A program made the translations under genes and the position numbers. A stretch of DNA of 64,000 nt from assembly GCF_020382885.2 (NCBI RefSeq), contig NC_058515.1:5315223-5379222 (forward strand), given 5' to 3'. Under the pieces are notes generated by a model that ran no database searches, was not told where the DNA came from, and saw only the letters and a list, made by a program, of their open reading frames with translations. The DNA comes from Scatophagus argus. Taxonomy: Eukaryota; Chordata; Actinopteri; Scatophagidae. Positions 9,301 to 17,572 of the stretch are shown here, piece by piece (position 1 is the first letter of the stretch; every line of letters begins with the position of its first letter).

Positions 9301-12297
9301 GTTCAAAGGGGGCGTGTCTGGGGAGGTGCAGGTGTGTGTGTTTGTATAACATTTTCCTGTTTTCTTACTGTCCATGTGTGCATATTTGTATTCTTAAATT
9401 CCTGATAATATGTGACACTGAAGTCCAACCCTTTTGTAACTACCTAATATGTTTTTATTTGTACGTGTGTGGTTTGTAGATGCTTCTCCCAATCGGCAGC
9501 AGCAGTGAACTCTTCACTCATCCTCCTCCTCTCTTCCCTACCTCTCGTCTCTACAACATCAGGCCCTACCACAGCAAGGACAAGGTAGGAGACGTCACAC
9601 CCACACCTGTTATTGTTTCAGGATAATTCGTAGAATATCATGGAAATCAGAGAAGCGCATTTAAGATAGACGAAATCTGGGACCGTTTGTTTACGTTTTT
9701 ATGCCTACAGAGTACACAATCACTGCATCAGCTACAAAACCTAAGCAAGAAAAAAACTTGCAAACAAACGAGGACGGAGGAACATTTTCAGGCATTTTGG
9801 ATTAGTAATGGACACTCATGGAAAATGTTAGGAATTTTCAGTCAGTGCCTATTTAGGATCCTTATATAGGGAAATATTGCCAACATAAACAGTTTTAAAG
9901 GACTCAGATTGTTCAGTCACCTGTACATTTACACACTGGTGTGGGGAAGCATATGGCCTAATAGGGCATGAAATCCCAGCCATATGTCAAAGAAGTAATC
10001 ATTTTGTCTGTTTGTTTATGTGAAGGTGGAGTTGTATAGGATGGTGCGCCAACTCCACCTGAGGACTCAGGGTGGCCATGAGTCCAGTGCTGCTCACCCA
10101 GACGTCATAGGAGACAGGTGTGTGTGCGTTTGAGAGAGAGCGAAAGTAATCATCTGCATCTGCAAAAATTCCTATAATGCAAATTTATCACATTAAATTA
10201 CAATATTCACATACTTGCTAAATAGCAATATCTTTTCACTTCCATAGATGTCTTGGGCCTTGCCTGGCATTGTGCCCCGAGTACAGCTTCATCCTTGAGG
10301 ATGAGCTGGGTGTGTGTGGCTGTGTGTTGGGCATACTGGATGTTCGCTCCTTTGCAAAACGGTGTCAGGCCAGCTGGATGCCTGCCATGAGGGACAAATA
10401 CCCACCCAAGGGGGGAAACACACACCCCAACACACAGGTTAGTACGCAGAGTACAAGAAGCCAGGAAGACACTGAACATCTGTTTTATCCATCCAAAACT
10501 ATTTTGTCATTCTGAAGGGCACAGGAGTACAGACAGACACACACACACACAATAAGTTATAGACACAGTCAACACACAGGAGAATTATGTCCACAAATGT
10601 TTAGACATATCGTTACCTACAGCTGCGTCATCTGGTTCCCTGTGTGACGGATTCATACCCTACTGGGAAGGAAGTGGCACACAAGAAAAGAAAAACACAG
10701 ACACAGATTAGACTTTTTTTTTTTTTTTTTTTTACAGAAATATAGCCACCACACAGTTGTCACTTATAGCTTTTGCATCAGCAGTACAATACGTAAACAC
10801 ACAGGACATGCCAACCAGATTTGCAAATCGTGTTGCCAATTGTTAATGCAACAGTGACACGTGTAAACAGAAAGAACAGATTGTGGTTACGGTCCATCGT
10901 GAGCAGTCAAATTATTCTTCCTCTTGATTGATGAGATAGAGTAAGCAACAAACTTGGCTGTGGCATTGCTGTCGTCTGTCATGACAAACAGTTGAATGAT
11001 CTAAGGCAAGGAGCCAAACAAGGGTGGTGATGAGCAACAGGAACAGTCACTCCATGACATTTATCCGCCCACTCTGTGCGTCAGAGTGCTGACTGTCCCA
11101 GTGTGGATGACATTCACACTGCAGACACAGGTGCGTGAAGGTGGAAAAAGTTTTCCACTTTTTAGATTTATAGTTAATTAAAGTTGAACTGCCTTCTAAA
11201 TGGTATCTCTTCCTGCTTTATTAGTCACGGGACCATAACCAATGTGTTTTACGTAATTACCTGTCACCATACATTTATTAGTACCCTGACTTTACTTACT
11301 TGTATAACTGTCTTAATATATGCTTTATGGTTTGAAAAGTAGGAGAACTGCCCCACTAGCAAGTTCAACTGTATGTAATCATGTTGTTAGGTTGTTGTGT
11401 AACTTAAAGACCAGTTCAATATGGCCCATTAGTAACATCTAGTGGTAACTGTTGGAAACTACATCGACACAGAACGATGCATGGCATACCTTTCTCCAAA
11501 CAAAGGTAAAAATCCACCACCCATAACTTCCGGGACTTAACTTTGGTCTTTGTGTCTCTACCTTACTTTGTGCAGGACTTGATCCAGCTGATGGAGGAGG
11601 ACCAGGGAGAGTACCCAGACTCTCTGCTCTATCACTTCCCCTCTCAGTTGCGACTGGATGCCCTGCCCGAGCTGGTGGACATCAGTGTCAGCCGCACCCT
11701 CCTCACCGCTCTCCTCACTGCACTCAAGGCCAACGGTAAGGACAAGGTGTCTAGTCAGTGCGTGTGTGTGCCCTTTAGGAAATGGAACACTAAAAGCACC
11801 ATTAACCGTCAAGTCTGACAAAATTGAGATATATGATACAGTCTGAAAAACTGCAAAATGTTCACACACTTTTGTACAGTACATTAATACCCTCTCTGGA
11901 GAACTTTTTAGAAAAAAGAAAGAAAACTTAACATTACTTAATCTGTTAAGTCATTTCAAAATATTCATTTGCCTGCCTGCTGTGGAGCTGATAATAATTC
12001 TGGATGCTGAAATTTTGCATTGTTTTGTTTGACTCTCTGACTTTAATTTTATGTTAGACAGTTTGTTTAATTTCACATGCAAATGGGAAACGAGATCTTC
12101 ATTTTACCGTCTTGAATAAACATCGCATGTTTTATGACCATTTCTTTTCTGTGCATGTAGGTTCTCAGGGTGTGTTCTGTGAGGTGCAGCCAACAGACCG
12201 TCAGCGGCTGGAGTTCTTGACAAAACTGGGCTTCCTGGAGATCCTCAGAGGAGAAGCAAGGAGCAGAGAGGGAGTGGTGCTGGGGAGGCTGCTCTGA
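964..12297 (+). CDS. ogal: Protein O-GlcNAcase-like (OGA family), 5'-partial, 16 exons
   Basis: Removes O-linked GlcNAc from Ser/Thr of nuclear and cytoplasmic proteins. Exons: 964-1015, 3728-3825, 4187-4317, 4413-4584, 4697-4795, 5819-6088, 7371-7457, 7584-8059, 8156-8330, 8773-8829, 9246-9331, 9480-9584, 10026-10117, 10248-10437, 11576-11735, 12161-12297. All introns are GT-AG and phases join without a frame break, giving 795 residues. Visible order: GH84 glycosidase domain (first six exons), low-complexity linker and helical stalk (7371-9331), C-terminal GNAT-like pseudo-acetyltransferase (9480-12297). The catalytic Asp pair lies in LFDDIDH at 4452-4457; WDN, HANDYD and [10 protein letters not shown] substrate-pocket motifs are present in 5819-6088. 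The exon coding the N-terminus up to the Gly before FYGRPW is not in the window. Identity to human OGA looks only moderate (roughly half in the catalytic domain, by eye), so I favour the divergent teleost paralogue over the main oga orthologue; the symbol is tentative. Confidence 0.88.
1016..3727. other. Intron of the OGA-like gene
   Basis: 2.7 kb without a recognisable exon. It contains AG and TG runs at 3286-3378 and short T tracts. Nothing else is supported. Confidence 0.6.
3286..3378. repeat. (AG)n and (TG)n microsatellites
   Basis: AG run 3286-3322 and TG run 3353-3378 separated by 30 bases. Confidence 0.95.
3728..3825 (+). CDS. ogal: OGA-like exon, GH84 domain
   Basis: Codes [16 protein letters not shown] and on to SPEEEG. 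The Asn-Thr-Tyr and Pro-Lys-Asp-Asp motif is the sugar-binding part of the GH84 barrel. Acceptor GGCAG, donor GTAAG. Confidence 0.9.
4053..4088 (+). mobile_element. Very short RTE-type tail fragment
   Basis: AAGCGGTATGGAAAATGGAT followed by GGAT repeats, the last 35 bases of the same family, inside an OGA-like intron. Confidence 0.6.
4187..4317 (+). CDS. ogal: OGA-like exon, GH84 domain
   Basis: Codes the segment from [10 protein letters not shown] through [11 protein letters not shown] to LKRKLRQ. It aligns with the FIYAISPGLDI region of human OGA. The exon has a strong pyrimidine-rich acceptor and a GTATAG donor. Confidence 0.9.
4413..4584 (+). CDS. ogal: OGA-like exon with catalytic Asp pair
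   Basis: Codes [20 protein letters not shown] onward to FLFCPT. The two adjacent Asp codons at 4452-4457 correspond to the general acid and the residue that polarises the N-acetyl group in human OGA (D174/D175), so glycosidase chemistry should be retained. Confidence 0.92.
4697..4795 (+). CDS. ogal: OGA-like exon, GH84 domain
   Basis: Codes [20 protein letters not shown] and on to NITVVWTG, aligning with EYCGTFCYPNVSQSPYL of human OGA. The donor GTAAGACACG runs straight into a CA repeat. Confidence 0.9.
4796..5818. other. Intron of the OGA-like gene
   Basis: About 1 kb; several short CA clusters (4800-4825, 4903-4925, 5041-5060). No exon or regulatory element recognised. Confidence 0.6.
5819..6088 (+). 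CDS. ogal: OGA-like exon closing the GH84 domain
   Basis: Codes the end of the catalytic domain, including [22 protein letters not shown] and [16 protein letters not shown]. The Asn and Asp residues of these motifs hold the GlcNAc ring in human OGA and are all kept. The exon ends in a Lys/Glu-rich segment before the linker. Confidence 0.92.
6089..7370. other. Intron of the OGA-like gene
   Basis: 1.3 kb. Purine-rich stretch around 6640-6930; otherwise nothing recognised. Confidence 0.6.
7371..7457 (+). CDS. ogal: OGA-like exon, start of the stalk
   Basis: Codes [18 protein letters not shown], aligning with the ALKLALTEWLQEFG helix of human OGA. The acidic insert that precedes this helix in human OGA is reduced to a few residues (DDECEYC). 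Confidence 0.82.
7584..8059 (+). CDS. ogal: OGA-like exon: disordered linker plus stalk helix
   Basis: Longest exon (476 nt). The first two thirds are Ser/Pro/Lys/Gly-rich and low complexity (for example [15 protein letters not shown]), equivalent to the disordered, protease-sensitive middle of mammalian OGA but shorter. The last third codes [19 protein letters not shown] and on to LTWLKTN, aligning with the dimerising stalk. Donor is GTCAGA. Confidence 0.85.
8156..8330 (+). CDS. ogal: OGA-like exon, helical stalk
   Basis: Codes [20 protein letters not shown] through [19 protein letters not shown] to FICWLG. This matches the EEWRSRAAKF and YDMYSYVWDI stalk helices of OGA. Confidence 0.9.
8350..8740. 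repeat. Degenerate palindromic AT-rich repeat in OGA-like intron
   Basis: Dense, irregular recurrences of TATAGTATAC-, GTATAAT- and GGTATGCTAT-like words on both strands within an intron. No fixed period is visible. Confidence 0.5.
8773..8829 (+). CDS. ogal: OGA-like small exon
   Basis: A 57-nt exon coding [19 protein letters not shown], a segment with little conservation. It is supported by a CACTCAG acceptor, a GTGAGT donor and by keeping the frame between its neighbours. Confidence 0.65.
9246..9331 (+). CDS. ogal: OGA-like exon before the acetyltransferase-like domain
   Basis: Codes [20 protein letters not shown] and on to GGVSGEVQ, aligning with EPWAFRGGLAGEFQ of OGA. The donor is the unusual GTGTGTGTG. 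Confidence 0.8.
9480..9584 (+). CDS. ogal: OGA-like exon, start of GNAT-like domain
   Basis: Codes [20 protein letters not shown] and on to [11 protein letters not shown]. It aligns with LLPIDGANDLFFQPPPLTP and YTIRPYFPKDE of human OGA, the entry to the pseudo-acetyltransferase domain. Confidence 0.9.
9585..10025. other. Intron of the OGA-like gene
   Basis: Nothing recognised apart from normal splice borders. Confidence 0.5.
10026..10117 (+). CDS. ogal: OGA-like exon, GNAT-like domain
   Basis: Codes [20 protein letters not shown] and on to HPDVIGDR, aligning with the YKICREMY and QPDLIGDK parts of OGA. It leaves in phase 2 through a GTGTGTGTG donor. Confidence 0.82.
10248..10437 (+). CDS. 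ogal: OGA-like exon, GNAT-like core
   Basis: Codes [20 protein letters not shown] and on to [14 protein letters not shown]. This is the beta-sheet core of the acetyltransferase-like fold ([20 protein letters not shown] in human). Confidence 0.92.
10438..11575. other. Intron of the OGA-like gene
   Basis: 1.1 kb with a T tract at 10712-10733 and CA-rich sequence at 10530-10580. No exon seen. Confidence 0.55.
11576..11735 (+). CDS. ogal: OGA-like exon, GNAT-like domain
   Basis: Codes [20 protein letters not shown] through [15 protein letters not shown] to LTALKANG. It aligns with the ETFLANFPSLIKMDIHKKV segment of human OGA. Confidence 0.9.
11736..12160. other. Last intron of the OGA-like gene
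   Basis: No recognisable content beyond splice sites. Confidence 0.5.
12161..12297 (+). CDS. ogal: OGA-like last coding exon
   Basis: Codes [20 protein letters not shown] and on to VVLGRLL, then TGA at 12295-12297. The ending matches human OGA (VVILGRSL). A CA repeat begins six bases after the stop, inside the 3' UTR. Confidence 0.93.
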
Positions 12298-12299
12298 AC

Positions 12300-12302
<3 letters not shown>

Positions 12303-12333
<31 letters not shown>
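12303..12333. repeat. (CA)n in the OGA-like 3' UTR
   Basis: Perfect dinucleotide run beginning six bases after the stop codon. Confidence 0.95.
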
Positions 12334-12335
<2 letters not shown>

Positions 12336-12568
12336 GTCACACATATACACACCACTGGCAACACATAAAGATCCTTGCAACCATATCACTGAAGCACTTA
12401 CACACAGCGAGAGATGTCAGGAAACACAGTACGTACGGAACGGCTAAGTTTCGCAAGGAAGCAGGATCTTTATTTTCTCCCTCAAAAGAGACAATCCTGA
12501 ATTCCTTTGAATCTGTGTGGCAGTAATGGGATGAACCTGGATATTCGCAAGGGGTTTACAAAATATAA

Positions 12569-12574
12569 AATAAA
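12569..12574 (+). promoter_or_regulatory. Candidate polyadenylation signal of the OGA-like gene
   Basis: AATAAA about 270 bases after the stop codon and the first good hexamer downstream. Usage cannot be shown from sequence alone. Confidence 0.4.
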
Positions 12575-15143
12575 CTCTGCATTTAAATATTCAGCAGAGC
12601 TGGACTAATCTCATTTCGGATTCCACCTGTGGCTGTGGATTACAAGATTTAGTTAAGTCACAAGATAGTCAACAACAGAATAGCTTGAGATGAGAGCAGA
12701 GCAGTAGATCGCAGCAGCTATAACATTCTTTATATATATGTAAGCTTGTCTCCCAAGTGGCCACTAAAATCAGCTCTTGTAGGCTGAAGTGAAAACATGT
12801 CCGAAACAAGATAATTCAAATGTGCAATGGGGGTCTAATCACGTCTACTGTCTCCAACAATATGCTATATGAGCAAGTGAGTATTACACAGTGGGCATGT
12901 GCACATTTTCAGTCAGTGGTGCTGTGGCATGTATAGGATAATAACTCAATCAATGATCACTTGAAAATAGATGTATTAGACTATCTAGTTATTTTAGGAA
13001 TTTAAAACAGAATTAAAGCCCTTAAGGTTTCCTCCAGGGGCTTCTAGTCATGGGTTTATTCAGTAGAATGTGTATTATCGTGGATAGTCAGAGCTGCCCT
13101 GCTTAAGTGTCCCTAAGCAAGGCACTAAATCCTTACACTCCTCAGAGCTATTCTTCTTGCCTGACCTGACTTCTGGTCTATGTGGAAATATAGGCAAATA
13201 AAACTACAAAAACCAAAGTGTAAACACCACATGATGTGGTTAGGTGCTGGACTGTTTCTCAGCCAGGCACAGTAACTTACTGGATTCTTGGGATTCTTGT
13301 CATTACAGTAAGGTTGCCAGGCAGCCAGTGGTTACACTATACACTATTTGTACAGATTCAACAAAAGCGATTTAATATGTTACTGATTGAGCTTTAGAGG
13401 TGATGGTAGGCAGAATTTGATACCTTTGAACAGAGTCAGGTGAGTTGTTTCCCCCAGTTTCCAGTCTTTAGAACTTTACCATACAGACATGAGAGTGCTG
13501 TTAAGCTCATCTAACTCTCAATTTTCAAATTGAGATGACATAAAATAACCCTCTCCTATACACAACCACATTTAAGCTGCTACAGATGATCGTGTCCTCT
13601 GCTCCCTCTGCTTTGTCCATCAATATTTATTTCAGAATTGTTGCTGTTGTTTTCTTACTCGTGTCCTGTTGGTTGAGTAGAATCTGCTGACACCAGACTG
13701 GTGGCGCATTGTCACTGTTTACACTTGCTTAGATTAGATGAATGTAAGAACATGCATGAAGAACAAAACATTATGTGGCTGCTCACATAGTAGGACTACA
13801 CTGACACAAACAAACGTTCATAATTTCAGTGAAATACTCTAACATGGCAACTTTAATCAAGATTAGTTTTTTTGTTTTTAGACGATCACTGTAGTTGAAG
13901 TCTTAAAACATAAGAGCAAAATGTAAGTGCATGCGTGCTAAAATTCAGCAGAAAAAACATTTATTTGTTCCGATTTTTGTATATGAAAACAATACACACA
14001 CACACACACACACATCTGAAGTTTACACTGGGTTCAATTGGACATAATAGATACCTCTCTGTCATTTCATTGTCAGATAATGTAAACATTACCAGTGAGT
14101 GAGTGTGTATGGTGTATGTGTGGGTCTATTGTGTGTGTGTGTGAGCGTGTGCATACATACCTACTAAGACAGCGGTCTCATTTTGCCTTTATTCTGAACC
14201 ATAATGAACACAATGGACACACACATACACACACAGTCATACTAAAAGAAGCACAACAGCACTCACCATCAAATCTCCAACTGAAAGTATGTAGAACTAT
14301 GAATGTTGATTATTTTGTAACGCAGCTTAAAAGACACAAGTACTGTTTGTGCAAGTATTTATATTTCTACTTTTTCTCTCTTTCTTTTTTTTATTATTAT
14401 GCTCGATCAATCACAGACTGAGAGGCACTTTTGTATGCTTTCTTCTTCTTTTTCTTCTTTTTACCAACCTCATCATCATTGTCTGTGAGGTAGTTCATGA
14501 GAAAAGAATTTAGTCCCAGACCTGAAAAGGATGTAAACACACACAAAAAAAAGCACTGAGATAGAAATGCATGATGTAAACACAAATGTTTAGAAAAGAT
14601 GTTTGTGGCAGAATGTGTTTCTTCACCTATATGAAAAAAGAAACCATCTTCTAATATTTAATATTCTTTAATATTTTTTGTTTTTACATTAGACTGGGGT
14701 GTGTTGTTTTGTGTGTGAGTGTAGACGTGTGTTTGGAAATATAGATGTTGATGGGAAATATACAATAATCTACACAGGCAACATGAAGCACTGTGAAAAA
14801 ATAATCTAATAATGAAATATAGCTGAACATGTTCACTTTTTCATTTAGAGGAATTTAATAATGATAATAACAATAATAATAATTCAAGATGCAGACAGTT
14901 GCCTTTAACTCCTGGCCTAAGCAGCTGATTAGAAGGACATTGACATTTCCTGTCATCTGTGTGCACTCATTGTCTCACTGTCTGCCTGCACTGAGGTACA
15001 TGTACAGTCTGTTTTTACAGTGGAGTGCTATGTAGTATGTCTATGCAGGGTAATGAAGGGGGTCAAAAAATGATTAACTGTTAAATTCAGTCTGTGTTTT
15101 TATTGACGATAACAGTTAAACTGTCATTTTAACTACAAACGAT

Positions 15144-15149
15144 TTTATT
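15144..15149 (-). promoter_or_regulatory. Candidate polyadenylation signal of the urea transporter
   Basis: AATAAA on the minus strand about 440 bases after the stop; a second hexamer lies at 15099-15104. Neither can be proved from sequence. Confidence 0.3.
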
Positions 15150-15589
15150 GAATTGACTTGTTTCTGCTTATTAAAAGACATTTTCTTTCCCTTTAAATGG
15201 GCTGTTTCTTTGTTGTTTTTTTTTTTCTTTACATGTCAGAGGCACTGGAATAACGCAGGTGACAAAACAATGGACAGAACTTGCTTGACATTTTTATACT
15301 TTTAATAGAAATGCTTGGGGTTGAATATAGAGGCTTATAAGTACAAGTTTGTTACAAGTCTTAAGTTTGTGATACATCATAGACACTTTTGAAGTTGTAC
15401 ATACATTGCCACCTTGTGGACAAATTGCGGGTTTCAGATTCTATTTTTTACAGCCCTTTTGAAGTCTACAAAATAGTAGTGTACACCTTAGAATCTATTT
15501 ATAAAATGTTTATATTAAAAATGTATGTATGTTACCCAACTCACAGGTACTGATACAGTACTGTATGTGTGTGTGTGTGTGTCCTAGTG

Positions 15590-15772
15590 TTACACATCCG
15601 TGCTCTCCCTTTCTGTATTGTTCCCAGCTTCCCATTGGCTGCGTGAGCGCAGGTTGTGTTCAGGGGCCTTTACTTGACCAATAGGAATGCGATACGCTGC
15701 TAAACTGCCAGTGAGCAGTAACATCAGTGTAGCTGTGAGAGTAGCTGCCCAACTGCATGCTGGGAGACCAAC
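15590..15772 (-). CDS. slc14a2: Urea transporter last coding exon with second LP box
   Basis: Codes residues 319-378: VGLPACSWAATLTATLMLLL and a polar C-terminal tail, ending in TAA at 15592-15590. The LPACTWPF signature reads LPACSWAA, so the pore Thr is Ser325 and the Pro-Phe is lost. Confidence 0.9.
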   Translation of the reverse strand, partial: VGLPACSWAATLTATLMLLLTGSLAAYRIPIGQVKAPEHNLRSRSQWEAGNNTERESTDV

Positions 15773-16269
15773 CTGAGGAAAGAGTTTGTGTTTAATAATG
15801 AATAAGAGAGAGTGGAGTGAGTCAGACAGTTTATGTGAGAACAATCTCTTTGCATGCAAAAAGCGTTAACCTGCGCTTCATGTTACAATGAAGAAGATAT
15901 ACAAGATAGGAAGTGAGAGACATTTTGGGGGATGTGACCTTTTCTTTTTTTTTGAACAGTGTTCCTTACAGAGTGCCAGGCAAGAGCCAACAGAAATAAA
16001 ATGGAGCTATCATCGTCACTACGGAGTGGCAGGTTCATGATCTAACAGCCCAGTTGCATTTTACGTGAAAGTACTTTTTTATATCTAAATTAAACATTTG
16101 GTGATGAAACACTGGTTGAAAATCCTGATTTTTTTTAAAAAAAATTTTCCATGCAGAAATCTAATTGTCACCAACTGTAAGCTTAATATTATTATCATGA
16201 AATAATATCTGAAGCTATGACTGAATCATAATAGGCTTAAAAAATGTGACGGAAATTTTGAGGGCTTCA

Positions 16270-16304
<35 letters not shown>

Positions 16305-17517
16305 CTTGAGGTGTGCGTACTCACAGTTCCCAGCAGATTGCTCAGAGCGATGTCAGCATATGCAGAGAGGAAGGCTGCGGGCAGAAGAGACGACATCAGG
16401 CTAAATATACCATCAATACACTCACTCTGTAACTTTCTCCAGGTTGCTGGAACAGAGCCTGACTGCAGTTGGCCCCGATAGGAGACACACTAGAAGCTCC
16501 AATTAAGAGCAATTTACCTAATGTGAGTCAATTAGCTTCCTGTCAAATTGGTCAACGCTAATCTCCCTGCTGCTCCAGCTGCAATTTCACATGTGTAGTG
16601 TGAGTGAGAGAGAGATTGTGTGCATAATTTTGTTAGTGCATCTATATGCATGAATGGAAACAGAGGAGGGCCCAGTCTAAACAGATCAATCAAGTAAAGC
16701 TTTGAACTGATGAAACTGCAGTATTATTAATCTCTTTTCTGCAGTTACAGTTATTTGGGGCAGAGAAATGCGGAGAAATTGAAGCAGGATGCGACAAAAA
16801 TGGGTTCAGATTAGTAAAGAGATAAAGAATGCATTGTAAAGGCAATGGATGGTAAACTGGACACATGTAAGTGAAGGGGTGATGTGTATAGAAACAAAGG
16901 AGGTTTGAGGGTCTCAGCACCATGGACAGAGCATATGCAACAAGCTTGTTAGTTTCTGTCGCCCCCCAGAGGCATAATACTGTGGCTTATGTAAGAATAA
17001 TGACAATAAGCAAAAGCATGCCTGTACAAAATACAAGTAAACTTATTATCTTAACTTATAGATTAACTAATAGTAACTAATAATTAATACTAATATTCCT
17101 TTTAATGTAAGTGCTGTGTACTTAAAATTTACACAACTGAATGCAACTGTGTGTGTGTGTGTGTGTTTAATTAAATATTAAGGTGAAGACTTGCTCTAAG
17201 GTTAGGTTGAGTTCAGGGTTTGGTTAAGGTAAGGGTTAGGATTAGACAAGTAATGTTTATTGTTATGGTTAGGTGATGGTTAAGTCTCCAGGAAATGAAT
17301 GTAAGTCTATAAAATGTCCCCAAAAGTGATAGAAATGTGTGTGTGTGTGTGTGTGTGTGGTTGATCACCGCTGGCGATGGCAAAGAGGTGAGTCCTCCAG
17401 CTGAAGGTGAAGAAGAGGCCTCCAACAGGCATGCAGCCCAAAGCTCCATTAAAACCCAACAGACCTGAGTACAGAGAATCATGACGCACTGCCACCGATA
17501 AACCTGTGGTCCACTCG

Positions 17518-17572
<55 letters not shown>

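Larger units (their letters stand above)
12298..15589. other. Intergenic region between convergent genes
   Basis: Holds the 3' UTRs of the OGA-like gene and the urea transporter plus CA/TG repeats (12303-12333, 13994-14014, 15566-15582). A short stretch at about 13095-13140 (GTGTCCCTAAGCAAGGCAC) resembles a common fish interspersed-repeat fragment. No further gene supported. Confidence 0.55.
16375..17368. other. Urea transporter intron 6
   Basis: Includes a copy of a GGTTAG-rich interspersed repeat (17173-17360) and an ATTA-rich block at 16490-16580. No exon seen. Confidence 0.5.

Noticed and set aside
14397..14585. Minus-strand Lys-rich open frame as an extra urea transporter exon
   Set aside because: The transporter already ends with a stop at 15590 and the Lys run is a CTT/TTC-rich tract.
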